The position numbers were made by a program, and so were the translations under genes. Of a stretch of 64,000 bases of DNA, positions 18,605-27,776 are shown piece by piece (within the stretch, counting starts at the first letter, position 1; each line of letters starts with the position of its first letter). Source of the stretch: Methylomonas methanica (GTDB taxonomy: Bacteria; Pseudomonadota; Gammaproteobacteria; Methylococcales; Methylomonadaceae); assembly GCF_001644035.1 (NCBI RefSeq), contig NZ_LUUG01000082.1, positions 124,001 through 188,000 on the forward strand, in the 5' to 3' direction. The notes under the pieces are model-generated. The model searched no databases, had not been told where the DNA came from, and saw only the letters and a program-made list of their open reading frames with translations.

Positions 18605-19438
18605 CTAGCCGTACCTGCCGGTAATGTAATCTTCTGTTTGTTTTTTCGCCGGATTGGTAAACAACTCGCTGGTTTCACCAAATTCGATTAATTCGCCCAT
18701 GTACATAAATGCGGTGAAATCGGATACCCGCGCCGCCTGCTGCATATTGTGGGTGACGATCACTATCGTATATTTTTCTTTCAATTCGTTAATTAATTCT
18801 TCGATTTTCAAGGTCGAGATTGGATCCAGTGCCGAGGCCGGCTCGTCCAGCAAGATTACTTCCGGCTCGATGGCAATCGCCCGGGCAATCACCAACCTTT
18901 GCTGCTGACCGCCGGACATACCTAAGGCATTGTCGTTCAAACGGTCTTTCATCTCATCCCATAACGCGGCGCCACGCAAGGATTTTTCGACCACTTCGTC
19001 GAGAATGCGCCGGTCATTGATGCCCTGAATCCTTAGGCCATAGGCGACGTTTTCGTAAATGGTTTTCGGAAACGGATTGGGTTTTTGAAACACCATCCCC
19101 ACTCGCCGGCGCAGAGCCGCAACGTTGACCGATTTATCGTAAATATCATCGCCATCCAGCAGAATCTTGCCTTTGATGGTGACGCCGTCGACCAGATCGT
19201 TCATCCGGTTGATACAGCGTAACAGCGTCGATTTACCGCAGCCGCTGGGGCCGATATAGGCGGTCACCTTCTTGTGCGGCATCTCCATATTCACGCTGTG
19301 CAAGGCCTGCTTCTGGCCGTAGAACAAATCCAGATTTTCGACTTTGATGCAGGTTTCCAACTGCTCAACGCTTTTTCTGTCTTCCCTTTTCAACGCGCTA
19401 ATGTCAATGGCGTGGGTATTCTTTTGGGCTGTTGTCAT
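18605..19438 (-). CDS. pstB: phosphate ABC transporter ATP-binding protein PstB
   Basis: A 277-residue ABC ATPase with Walker [20 protein letters not shown], signature [14 protein letters not shown] and Walker [14 protein letters not shown], and the PstB-type FQKPNPFP segment. It powers high-affinity phosphate import with PstA and PstC. The N-terminal 25 residues before the ABC core are longer than in E. coli. It lies 36 bases after pstA. Confidence 0.95.
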   Translation of the reverse strand: MTTAQKNTHAIDISALKREDRKSVEQLETCIKVENLDLFYGQKQALHSVNMEMPHKKVTAYIGPSGCGKSTLLRCINRMNDLVDGVTIKGKILLDGDDIYDKSVNVAALRRRVGMVFQKPNPFPKTIYENVAYGLRIQGINDRRILDEVVEKSLRGAALWDEMKDRLNDNALGMSGGQQQRLVIARAIAIEPEVILLDEPASALDPISTLKIEELINELKEKYTIVIVTHNMQQAARVSDFTAFMYMGELIEFGETSELFTNPAKKQTEDYITGRYG

Positions 19439-19474
19439 GGTATAGGGTCCAGTCTTCCGGATGGATATGCGAAT

Positions 19475-21130
19475 TTAATTTTCCAGGGCGCGGTATTTTT
19501 CCCGCAAATTGTTACGTATCGAGATAGCGAACATATTCAGACCGATAATCACCATCACCAGTAGCAGGGACGTGGCGTAGACCAGGGGTCTGGCTGCTTC
19601 GACATTAGGGCTCTGAAAGCCGACGTCGTAAATATGAAACCCTAAATGCATAAACTTTCTATCCAAATGCAAATAAGGGAAATTGCCGTCCAAAGGCAAG
19701 GTCGGCGCCAGTTTCACTACGCCGACCAGCATCAACGGCGCTACTTCGCCAGCCGCACGTGCCACCGCTAAAATCAAGCCGGTCATGATCGCCGGACTAG
19801 CCATCGGCAATACCGTGCGCCACAGGGTTTCGGCTTTGGTTGCGCCCAGCGCCAAGCTACCTTCCCGAATCGATTTGGGAATCCGCGACAAACCCTCCTC
19901 GGTAGCCACGATTACCACCGGCAAAGTCATCAGAGCCAGCGTCAACGAGGCCCACAACAATCCGGGCGTACCGAAAACCGGCGCCGGCGCCGCTTCCGGG
20001 AAAAACAAGCGGTCGATATTGCCGCCGATGATATACACGAAAAAGCCCAAACCAAACACACCGTAAACGATGGACGGCACGCCGGCCAGATTGTTAACGG
20101 CAATTCGGATCACGCGGGTGATAAAACCCTGCTTGGCATATTCGCGCAGATAAACCGCCGCGATTACCCCGAACGGCGTGACGACGACCGCCATCAGCAT
20201 TACCATCAACACGGTACCGAAAATCGCCGGAAAGATACCGCCTTCGGTATTGGCTTCACGCGGTTCGTCGCTGACAAACGTGGCGAAGTTACCGACATAT
20301 TCGATACATTTGTCCAACACGCTCATCGTATTGGGGCGCGTCATTTTTACCACCCGATTCAAGGGCAGGCTAATTTCTTTTTGCCCGGCTTCCGCAACCA
20401 CCAGGCTATAGCGTTTGCTTTCCTTGCTCAGCTTGCTGATTTGTTGCTGGATGACTTGGTATTGCTTTTCGTAAGTCTGTTTTTGCGCGGTAAACTCCTG
20501 CTTGGCCGCATCGTTCCAGGCGTTTTTCAGTTCCAGCCCACGCTGCTTCAACCGCAGACGCTCCAATTCATAGTTGATCGCACCGACTTCGTGATCCTGC
20601 AAACTATCGATTTCGTCGTGCTGCTCCAGCACTGTCGCCAATTTCTGTTGCGCAATCTGCCAGGCTTGCTCGCCTTGGGCGATTACCGCGCCGTCTTCCT
20701 TAACCGCCAGCAATCGGCCATAGAAATTACCCCACTCGCGGCGTTCGACCATGATCAAATCGTCAGGTGTGGATTGGGCATGGATATATTGCTGTTGGAT
20801 CCAGCGAAAATCGCTACCGAGAATATCGCGATTACCGGTTTTTACCAGATGCTGCACCAAGTATTCGCCGTTATCCAATAGCTCATGCCCCGCGGCCCTG
20901 GCTTGCGCGGCGGGCAATAGCGACGTGGCCACCGCTTCGCCGATAATGGCGCTCTCCGGGCCATCGCGATCTTGGTAGCGATATTCGATGATGTCGGCCG
21001 GCCAGAAATGCCCTAAGCCCCGCACTGCAATCAACAGCAGCAAGCCTACCACCAATATCAGATTCAAACTGACCGCGCCGGCGGTCATCCATATCCAGGG
21101 TGAACCGCTCTTAAACCATGCTTTCATCAT
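19475..21130 (-). CDS. pstA: phosphate ABC transporter permease PstA, enlarged form
   Basis: A 551-residue permease, nearly twice the size of E. coli PstA (about 300). After the first membrane segment (SLNLILVVGLLLLIAVRGL) there is a long, charged, partly coiled-coil periplasmic region (about residues 45-270, with QYEKQYQVIQQQISKLSKES) before the standard permease domain with its EAA-type loop (ALGATKAETLWRTVLPMASP). The start overlaps the pstC stop (ATGA); a second ATG follows immediately. Enlarged PstA/PstC pairs are known in several marine and methanotrophic gammaproteobacteria. Confidence 0.9.
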   Translation of the reverse strand: MMKAWFKSGSPWIWMTAGAVSLNLILVVGLLLLIAVRGLGHFWPADIIEYRYQDRDGPESAIIGEAVATSLLPAAQARAAGHELLDNGEYLVQHLVKTGNRDILGSDFRWIQQQYIHAQSTPDDLIMVERREWGNFYGRLLAVKEDGAVIAQGEQAWQIAQQKLATVLEQHDEIDSLQDHEVGAINYELERLRLKQRGLELKNAWNDAAKQEFTAQKQTYEKQYQVIQQQISKLSKESKRYSLVVAEAGQKEISLPLNRVVKMTRPNTMSVLDKCIEYVGNFATFVSDEPREANTEGGIFPAIFGTVLMVMLMAVVVTPFGVIAAVYLREYAKQGFITRVIRIAVNNLAGVPSIVYGVFGLGFFVYIIGGNIDRLFFPEAAPAPVFGTPGLLWASLTLALMTLPVVIVATEEGLSRIPKSIREGSLALGATKAETLWRTVLPMASPAIMTGLILAVARAAGEVAPLMLVGVVKLAPTLPLDGNFPYLHLDRKFMHLGFHIYDVGFQSPNVEAARPLVYATSLLLVMVIIGLNMFAISIRNNLREKYRALEN

Positions 21131-23406
21131 AATGAGCTGTATTTTTGTCTTAGATTCTGCCGAATAACTTCAGCCAGCGTGTTGACTACAAAAGTGAACA
21201 TGAACAGCACCAAGGCCGCCAGGAACAACACCCGGTAGTGGGTGCTGTTCACTTCCGATTCCGGCATTTCCACCGCGATATTAGCCGACAGTGTGCGCAG
21301 ACCCTGGAAAATACTCAAATCCATTACCGCGGTATTGCCGGTGGCCATCAACACGATCATCGTCTCGCCAACTGCACGGCCGAAACCGATCATGATCGCC
21401 GAGAAAATGCCGGGGCTGGCAGTCAGCAACACCACCTTAGTCATGGTTTGCCAGGGCGTGGCGCCCAGCGCCAGCGAGCCGGTGGTTAAATGCTTGGGCA
21501 CGCTGAAAATCGCGTCTTCGGCAATGGAGAAAATCATCGGAATTACCGCAAAACCCATGGCTAAACCGACTACCAGCGTGTTGCGCTGATCGTAACCAAT
21601 GCCGAATTCCTCGCGCATCCAGGTCCGTAAATCGCCGTTAAAGCACAAGGCTTCGATGGACGGGCTTAGCTGAAAAGACAGCCAGGCGCCGAATATCACC
21701 ACCGGGATAAGCACCACCGCATCCCAGCCGTCGGGAATTTTGTGGCGAGCTTGTTCCGGTAAGAATTGCCAAAAATAGGCAAAAACCATCACGGACAGCG
21801 GCACGATCATCAATAACGCAAAAATCCCGGTGAGATTGGCTTCCACGAAAGGCGCCAGCCACAAACCGGCCAAAAAGCCCAAAATCACGGTCGGCAATGC
21901 GCCCATGATTTCCACCCCCGGCTTCACATACTGACGCACGCTCGGCGCCATGAAATAACCGGTATAAATCGCGCCGAACAAGGCCAGCGGCACGCCCATC
22001 AACATCGCGTAGAACGAGGCTTTTAAGGTACCGAACACCAGCGGCGTCAAACTCATTTTCGGTTCGAAATCGTTGCTGGCCGCCGAGGATTGCCAGATGT
22101 AATCGGGTTTTGGATAACTTTCGTACCAGACCTTGTTCCATAACGAACTCCACGATACTTCCGGATGTTCGTTTTCAATAGTCCAATGATTGATTTTGCC
22201 ATCTTCAGACTGCAACAGCATGGCATTGGCCCGCGGCGACAAGGTCACAGATACGGGTTTCCCGCCGGCGATTTTTTCCTTGATCAATTCCCGTTCGGCG
22301 GTGGAACTGTAGATCCCGATCTCACCGTTGGCGTCGGCTGCCAGCATACCTTTGCGGCGCTGTTCCGGATTGATGGTAATAATCGGTGCGTCGGACACCT
22401 TAAACGCACGCAGTTTTTCAATGCTGAAATGGTTTTGCTGATCGCGGACCATGGACCATTGCGCCATCACTCCGCTGGTATCGCCGATCAACAGCGAAAT
22501 GTCGCCGTTCAAAAACTCCATACTGCTGATTTGCACACCTTGGTTCAGCACATTCAGTTTATGTTTGATCTCGGGCTTGCTCTTATCGAGAATGTCGACC
22601 ACGGTTAAATCCCCGGCACGGCTGGCCAGATACAGATTGCGCAGTTCTTTATCCAGCAAGATGAAATCCACTTCATCCGCAGCCATCTCGATCACCGAAT
22701 CGGTGGCTTCCCAAGTGGCTTCGTCGTCGAACAGCGATTCTTTTTTACTCAGACTGCTCAATACCATGCGGTTATCGGCAGTTTTTGCCAGCAAAGTGCT
22801 GTTTTTATCGCCTAACTTCACCGCCAGTTTGGTTAGCGCCTGACCTTGCTTATCCACCACCAGCGGTTCGGTGCCTAGCGGATATTGGATAGCGGGGGTA
22901 ATTACCCGCTTGCCATTGGGATATGACAGTTTGTAATCGTGTTTAACCACCACGGCACGACCATCCGACAAACCAAAGGCGATGACACCTTTATCGACGC
23001 CGCCATGGGCGTAACTGGTGATTTGCACTTGCTCAGGGACAGGTAATGCTTCGGTGCGAATCAGCTGACCGGTGGCGACGCTAAAAAATATCGCTTTGCC
23101 GGTGTCGGTAAAACGCACCGCCACTTCGTTCTGCTCTTCCATGGACAGAAATACGGTATTGCCCAGCGCCTGCTCGGGCACGTCGTAACGAGCGACCGCT
23201 TCCGCGTGGGATGGCAGCAATATCGGAAACACCACATACAACAGGTAAAAAAAGATCAACACCACGGCGAGGATAATACTCAAGCCGCCGGCTACCACGC
23301 CGCGAGCGACCATCTTGTCTTTGAGCAGCCGCCAGCGCTGGTAACGGTCGCTGGTCGCTGTCTGAAACAGCGTGGCTTTCGTTTGAGTAGAATGGGCTTC
23401 AGTCAT
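21127..23406 (-). CDS. pstC: phosphate ABC transporter permease PstC, enlarged form
   Basis: A 759-residue permease against about 320 in E. coli. One membrane helix (GGLSIILAVVLIFFYLLYVVF) is followed by some 400 residues of beta-strand-rich periplasmic sequence that resembles a beta-propeller (repeated blades such as VIAFGLSDGRAVVVKHD and LSIEKLRAF-type strands), then the ordinary permease domain with ALGATPWQTMTKVVLLTASPG as the EAA loop. It is translationally coupled to pstA and separated from pstS by a terminator-like hairpin. Confidence 0.9.
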   Translation of the reverse strand: MTEAHSTQTKATLFQTATSDRYQRWRLLKDKMVARGVVAGGLSIILAVVLIFFYLLYVVFPILLPSHAEAVARYDVPEQALGNTVFLSMEEQNEVAVRFTDTGKAIFFSVATGQLIRTEALPVPEQVQITSYAHGGVDKGVIAFGLSDGRAVVVKHDYKLSYPNGKRVITPAIQYPLGTEPLVVDKQGQALTKLAVKLGDKNSTLLAKTADNRMVLSSLSKKESLFDDEATWEATDSVIEMAADEVDFILLDKELRNLYLASRAGDLTVVDILDKSKPEIKHKLNVLNQGVQISSMEFLNGDISLLIGDTSGVMAQWSMVRDQQNHFSIEKLRAFKVSDAPIITINPEQRRKGMLAADANGEIGIYSSTAERELIKEKIAGGKPVSVTLSPRANAMLLQSEDGKINHWTIENEHPEVSWSSLWNKVWYESYPKPDYIWQSSAASNDFEPKMSLTPLVFGTLKASFYAMLMGVPLALFGAIYTGYFMAPSVRQYVKPGVEIMGALPTVILGFLAGLWLAPFVEANLTGIFALLMIVPLSVMVFAYFWQFLPEQARHKIPDGWDAVVLIPVVIFGAWLSFQLSPSIEALCFNGDLRTWMREEFGIGYDQRNTLVVGLAMGFAVIPMIFSIAEDAIFSVPKHLTTGSLALGATPWQTMTKVVLLTASPGIFSAIMIGFGRAVGETMIVLMATGNTAVMDLSIFQGLRTLSANIAVEMPESEVNSTHYRVLFLAALVLFMFTFVVNTLAEVIRQNLRQKYSSL

Positions 23407-23467
23407 AACAAGGTATCGTTGGTTAACAAAGCGGCGCCGGACAATCGCAACGCATTCAGAGACAAAA

Positions 23468-23497
23468 AAGCCGATAAAACTTAGGAATTATCGGCTT
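23468..23497 (-). terminator. hairpin between pstS and pstC
   Basis: A ten-base-pair perfect stem (AAGCCGATAA and its complement) with a ten-base loop; on the minus strand it is followed by a run of six T residues. It lies after pstS and before pstC, where it would stop most transcripts and give more PstS than permease. Confidence 0.75.
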
Positions 23498-23621
23498 GAT
23501 ATTATACAAGATCATCCGCCATTACTTGGCGAGAGGAGGTAATGACATTGTGTCCATTAGCCAATCCCTTGCTGCGTCCATGCAGAATTGTCCCTTTATC
23601 AGACATCCTTGGCTGATGTAA

Positions 23622-24611
23622 TTACTGAATCAGCGTCAAGGCTTTTTCGACTGCCTTGGCTGGCAGTGGAATGTAGCCGTCCTTGATCACGACTTGTTGG
23701 CCGGTTTTAGACAACACCATTTTGATGAACTCTTTTTCCATGGGGGCCAGAGGCTCGTTAGGTTTTTTGTTGACGTAAACGTACAAGAAACGAGACAGCG
23801 GGTAGGCACCTGATGTAGCGTTCTCAGGAGAAGCTTCAACAAATGGCTGGCCGTCTTTCAGGGCCAAAGGTACGGCTTTTACACCAGAGGTGGAATAACC
23901 GATACCGGAATAACCAATACCGTTTGCAGATGTAGTAACCGATTGCACCACGGATGCGGAACCAGGTTGCTCGTTGACGTTGCTTTTGAAATCGCCCTTG
24001 CACAGCGCTTCGTCTTTGAAGAAACCGTAAGTACCGGACACCGAGTTACGGCCATACAGCTGAATAGGTTTGCTTGCCCAACCGCCAGTCAGGCCGGCTT
24101 GGCCCCAAGTGGTAATATCGGTAGCAAAACCGCATTTACGGGTTGAGGACAAAATCGCATCCACTTGCGGAATGCTTAAGCCTTTAACCGGGTTGTCCTT
24201 GTTGACGAAAACTGCCAGCGCGTCAATAGCAACCGGGATCGCGGTCGGTTTGTAACCGTATTTGCTTTCAAAATCGTCGATTTCATTGTCTTTCATTTTC
24301 CGGCTCATCGGCCCCAGATTAGAGGTGCCTTCGGTCAAAGCCGGCGGCGCGGTCGAAGAACCGGCTGCTTGAATCTGAATGTTGACGTTGGGATAAATCT
24401 TGCCGAACTCTTCGGCCCACAAAGTCATCAAGTTAGCTAAAGTATCCGAGCCAACGCTGGAGATGTTGCCGGACACGCCGCTGGCTGCCGCATATTCAGG
24501 CAAAGCCGGATCCAATGTCGCGGGAGCCGCCACTGCTTCACCGCCGACCAAAGCAGCCGATGCAAAACCAAATCCTAAAACCAGCGATTTCAGCTTGAAT
24601 GTATTTTTCAT
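23622..24611 (-). CDS. pstS: phosphate-binding periplasmic protein PstS
   Basis: A 329-residue substrate-binding protein with a signal peptide ending near GGEAVAAPA and the phosphate-binding features of the SphX/PstS group: [44 protein letters not shown] and [18 protein letters not shown]. It delivers phosphate to PstCA in the periplasm. First gene of the pst operon, directly downstream of a Pho box. Confidence 0.93.
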   Translation of the reverse strand: MKNTFKLKSLVLGFGFASAALVGGEAVAAPATLDPALPEYAAASGVSGNISSVGSDTLANLMTLWAEEFGKIYPNVNIQIQAAGSSTAPPALTEGTSNLGPMSRKMKDNEIDDFESKYGYKPTAIPVAIDALAVFVNKDNPVKGLSIPQVDAILSSTRKCGFATDITTWGQAGLTGGWASKPIQLYGRNSVSGTYGFFKDEALCKGDFKSNVNEQPGSASVVQSVTTSANGIGYSGIGYSTSGVKAVPLALKDGQPFVEASPENATSGAYPLSRFLYVYVNKKPNEPLAPMEKEFIKMVLSKTGQQVVIKDGYIPLPAKAVEKALTLIQ

Positions 24612-24660
24612 ATATTTTCTCGAAATGTTTAAAACTTAAGATTCATATTGCCAACCTAGC

Positions 24661-24700
24661 GTGACAATAGTATGAAGCAAATGTGACAGTTTTATGACAA
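24661..24700 (-). promoter_or_regulatory. Pho box upstream of pstS
   Basis: On the minus strand 24700-24683 reads TTGTCATAAAACTGTCAC, 17 of 18 matches to the PhoB consensus I know (CTGTCATA-A/T-A-A/T-CTGTCAC). Another half site, TTGTCAC, lies 22 bases (two 11-base units) further downstream at 24667-24661. This places the whole pst operon under PhoB control. Confidence 0.88.
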
Positions 24701-24730
24701 AAACACCCAATTCTGGCCGGCCGCCAAAAT

Positions 24731-25237
24731 CTAGCGCCCGCTAGAATCAATCCGGATGTTTTCCAGCTTTAAAAAACTGTAGGTAAAATCAACGGTTTGA
24801 TCGTTTTTAACATCGTCCCTGGCAACTTCCCGCCATTGACCGATATCGATATCCGGGAAAAAGGTGTCGCCCACGAAAGTTTTGTGGATTTCGGTCAGGT
24901 ACAAATAATCGGCATACGACAGCATTGCTTCATACAAGGTGGCGCCGCCAATCACGAATAATTCCGGGCTATCGGCATAGTTTTGCAATACGCTATCGAT
25001 GCCGGTAAACACCCGGCAACCAGGCTGTTGATAAATCGGGTCGCGGCTGATAATGATGTTCTCCCGTCCCGGCAAAGGCCGACCGATAGCCTCAAACGTT
25101 TTACGGCCCATCAAGATCGGCGCACCCATGGTGATTTGTTTGAAGCGTTTCAAGTCGGCCGAGAGATGCCAGGGCATTTGGCCGTTCAGGCCAATAGCCC
25201 GGTTGCTGGCCATCGCCACGATCAGTGATATTTTCAT
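24731..25237 (-). CDS. folA: dihydrofolate reductase
   Basis: A 168-residue enzyme that reduces dihydrofolate to tetrahydrofolate with NADPH. Recognisable elements are MKISLIVAMASNRAIGLNG, MPWHLSADLKRFK with the catalytic acid, MGRKTFEAIGRPLPGRENIIISR and the nucleotide-binding FVIGGATLYEAML. Length is typical. It lies upstream of pstS in the same direction, but the Pho box between them points to separate expression. Confidence 0.94.
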   Translation of the reverse strand: MKISLIVAMASNRAIGLNGQMPWHLSADLKRFKQITMGAPILMGRKTFEAIGRPLPGRENIIISRDPIYQQPGCRVFTGIDSVLQNYADSPELFVIGGATLYEAMLSYADYLYLTEIHKTFVGDTFFPDIDIGQWREVARDDVKNDQTVDFTYSFLKLENIRIDSSGR

Positions 25238-25293
25238 GCGGAGTGTTTAAGATGGGCTTTGTAAGCAAAACATCATACTAGAAACCATCGTTT

Positions 25294-26310
25294 ATGAAGA
25301 AAAACATCCTGCTGGTATTTACCGGCGGCACCATAGGTTCGCAGCTTAGCGGCAACACCATCAATACCGACGGCAATGCCGGTTTTAAGTTATTACAACG
25401 CTTTACCGAACAAGACCCCAAGCCGAATTCGGTAAGCTTCAAAACCTTACAGCCCTTGCAGATTCTCAGCGAAAACCTGCATCCCAGCCACTGGCCGCAA
25501 ATCATCGCAGCGATTGAAGGCGAGGATTTGCACCAATTCGACGGCATCATCGTCGCCCACGGCACCGACAGCCTGGCCTTCAGCGCTGCTGCGCTCAGCC
25601 TGTATTTCAATGCTTTGTCGATTCCGCTGCTGCTGGTTTCCAGCGATCTGCCGCTGGATAACCCGCAAGCCAACGGCGTGGCGAACTTTCTCTGTGCGGT
25701 AGAATTTATACGCCAACTCTATCTGGCCGGCGTGTTTGTGCCGTATCGAAATCCGGGGCAAGTCATGCAGATTCATCTCGGCGCCCGCCTGTCGTCCTGC
25801 CTGCCCTTAAGTAGCGATTTCATCAGCATCCAGTCACAGGCCTGGATGCGCTTCGAGAACGGACGGTTCCAATCCCTGCAAAATCCGGCGCTAAGCGAGC
25901 CCTCATCAATTGCGCTTAAACCCGATTTTTCCAAACGAATTTTGTTGATCAGACCTTATCCCGGCCTGGATTACTCTGCTTACAATCTCGACACCGTCGA
26001 CGCGGTGCTACACGACCTTTACCATTCCGGGACGGCCTGTGCCTCCGGTGCGCTAGGAAAGCAATACAGCCTGGTCGAGTTCATCAAACGCTGCGCCAGG
26101 CGGGGCATCAAAATTTATCTAGCGCCGGCGCTGTATTCGGAAAGCGCCTATGCCTCCACTCGGGAACTGTTGGATTGTGGTGCGGAAATGATCTGGAATA
26201 CTTCGCTGGAAGCGGCTTACGCTAAATTATTATTGGCTTACGGCAATTTCGACACGCCGCAGGCAATCTCCGCATTTTTAGTACGGAACTTGGCTCACGA
26301 ACAACTGTAA
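25294..26310 (+). CDS. ansA: type I (cytoplasmic) L-asparaginase
   Basis: A 338-residue asparaginase hydrolysing asparagine to aspartate and ammonia. Two catalytic threonines lie in FTGGTIGS (residues about 8-15) and in IVAHGTDSLAFSAAALSL (about residue 90). There is no signal peptide, so it is cytoplasmic type I. It diverges from folA over a short gap of 56 bases. A strong hairpin follows after about 80 bases. Confidence 0.88.
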   Translation: MKKNILLVFTGGTIGSQLSGNTINTDGNAGFKLLQRFTEQDPKPNSVSFKTLQPLQILSENLHPSHWPQIIAAIEGEDLHQFDGIIVAHGTDSLAFSAAALSLYFNALSIPLLLVSSDLPLDNPQANGVANFLCAVEFIRQLYLAGVFVPYRNPGQVMQIHLGARLSSCLPLSSDFISIQSQAWMRFENGRFQSLQNPALSEPSSIALKPDFSKRILLIRPYPGLDYSAYNLDTVDAVLHDLYHSGTACASGALGKQYSLVEFIKRCARRGIKIYLAPALYSESAYASTRELLDCGAEMIWNTSLEAAYAKLLLAYGNFDTPQAISAFLVRNLAHEQL

Positions 26311-26390
26311 TACGGCTAGATTTTTACAAAAGGTCGATGCTCTGCAATCGCAGAATCCAAGCAAGTCTGACAACCAGGGTGTTAGCGTGG

Positions 26391-26416
26391 AGCGGATTGC
26401 CGAAAGGCAATCCGCT
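26391..26416. terminator. strong hairpin between asparaginase and flgO-like genes
   Basis: A perfect 11-base-pair stem (AGCGGATTGCC and its complement) closed by a GAAA tetraloop, between two converging genes. The T tract is short on the plus strand; it probably works for both strands. Confidence 0.7.
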
Positions 26417-26429
26417 TAAGGTTTGAATG

Positions 26430-26990
26430 CTATGGCTTGGCAGGTGTGGGGGGTTGCGGTTTTTTAACCAAAACTTTGGCATCCGGCCCCATCGACACAG
26501 AATAGTCGGTGGAAGAAATCACGTTCTGGCTGGCGATGTCTACAACCCTTAGCGAAACGTAGACGTTATTGTAGCCTGGCGCAAACGAACCAATAACGAC
26601 GGCTTTAGCGCCGACATTATTTAAAGCTTCCTTGGTTTTATCAGGAAGTTGCAGGATGCCCGAATCGTTTTTAGCAAAAATTTCGGTAGGCAGCTCCATA
26701 CCCATCACCCGGTAACCTGAGCGGTGAAAGGCCGAGGAGATTTGATCGGAGACAATTCGGCCAAACGCCAAAGTTTGTTCTAGTTCGCCGACATTAACCA
26801 GCGAATTGATAACCACCAAGCTGCCCTTGGGTAAGGGTTCGCGTAAATCGAGAATCAGTTGGTCTACCGCCTCGTAGCTTACCTCGATCAAATCGTCGTC
26901 TTTGGTGTCGCTAGCGCGAAACACCCGGCTGCAACCGCTCAACATGATCAGCGCCAACAGCATCAGCACCATCGTCTTTTTGTTAACCAT
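26430..26990 (-). CDS. FlgO-like outer-membrane lipoprotein
   Basis: A 186-residue lipoprotein: the signal ends in the lipobox LSGC at about residue 20. The body matches the FlgO family (VVINSLVNVGELEQTLAFGRIVSDQISSAFHRSGYRVMGMEL, and VSLRVVDIASQNVISSTDYSV). In Vibrio, FlgO is an outer-membrane protein of the flagellum/motility; no flagellar gene is nearby here, so the role may differ. GGAGAGG precedes the ATG. The C-terminus is proline- and lysine-rich. Confidence 0.75.
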   Translation of the reverse strand: MVNKKTMVLMLLALIMLSGCSRVFRASDTKDDDLIEVSYEAVDQLILDLREPLPKGSLVVINSLVNVGELEQTLAFGRIVSDQISSAFHRSGYRVMGMELPTEIFAKNDSGILQLPDKTKEALNNVGAKAVVIGSFAPGYNNVYVSLRVVDIASQNVISSTDYSVSMGPDAKVLVKKPQPPTPAKP

Positions 26991-27134
26991 AAGGCCTCTC
27001 CTCTCGTAATTATTTAAGTTATCAGAGCTTAAAACAGCAAGCGAGTCAATCTAATTTACTACCGTACCGCACACAGCATTGCGCTGGGGAATTGCTTGAG
27101 CGACACCAGACAAAACCCTGGACTTGTTGAACGC

Positions 27135-27776
27135 TTATTGACCGCTTTCGGTAACAATCACACCTATGCCGTTTTTCTGCAGCAATTCCTTAATCGTGGA
27201 AACGCTGGCGGGATTATCGTAGGGACCGACTTTAACGCGATGCCAGATGACATTGCCGACTTTAGCTTTCTCAACCCTGGACTCTATGCCAAGAGATGCC
27301 AGCTTAGCTTTGTGGCGCTCGGCTTCCGGGGCTTCCCGAAACGAGCCGGCCTGCATAATGTATTTAGCAACCTTGGTTTTGCCGACCAGTTGCTCACGCA
27401 CCCGAGTCTTAATTTCGTAATCGGGCACCACCACTTCCGCCTGTGGCAGTATGGTATAAAAATCGTAACGCGGCTCTTCCGGTTCTGCAGGTTGTGACGG
27501 CTCTGCCGGTTTTTCTGGCTCAGCGGCCGCTTGAGTTTGCGGTTTGACCGGTAATTCCTGTTTTAATTTTTCCACTACTTGCGGGGTTTCCGCTTCCGGC
27601 TTGCCTGCCACCAGCTCCGGCACCATTTTGCGGATCATGTTCAAAAACACCCCAAAAGCTACAATCAGCGCGATGACCAGCAACCAACGCCAAAGTGCTA
27701 CCGAAGACTTTTTCGGCTTTCTGCGACTGTTGGTGTAACTGGGGCTTTGAACGCGGTGCTTATAGTCTCTGGCCAT
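27135..27776 (-). CDS. ftsN: SPOR-domain cell-division protein, FtsN-like
   Basis: A 213-residue bitopic membrane protein. A short basic cytoplasmic part ([20 protein letters not shown]) precedes one membrane helix (WLLVIALIVAFGVFLNMI), a Pro/Glu/Ala-rich linker (AAAEPEKPAEPSQPAEPEE) and a C-terminal SPOR domain (IMQAGSFREAPEAERHKAKL to RVKVGPYDNPA) that binds denuded peptidoglycan. Placement right after argS, with TAATG overlap, is the arrangement known for ftsN, which supports the name. FtsN activates septal synthesis. Confidence 0.8.
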   Translation of the reverse strand: MARDYKHRVQSPSYTNSRRKPKKSSVALWRWLLVIALIVAFGVFLNMIRKMVPELVAGKPEAETPQVVEKLKQELPVKPQTQAAAEPEKPAEPSQPAEPEEPRYDFYTILPQAEVVVPDYEIKTRVREQLVGKTKVAKYIMQAGSFREAPEAERHKAKLASLGIESRVEKAKVGNVIWHRVKVGPYDNPASVSTIKELLQKNGIGVIVTESGQ

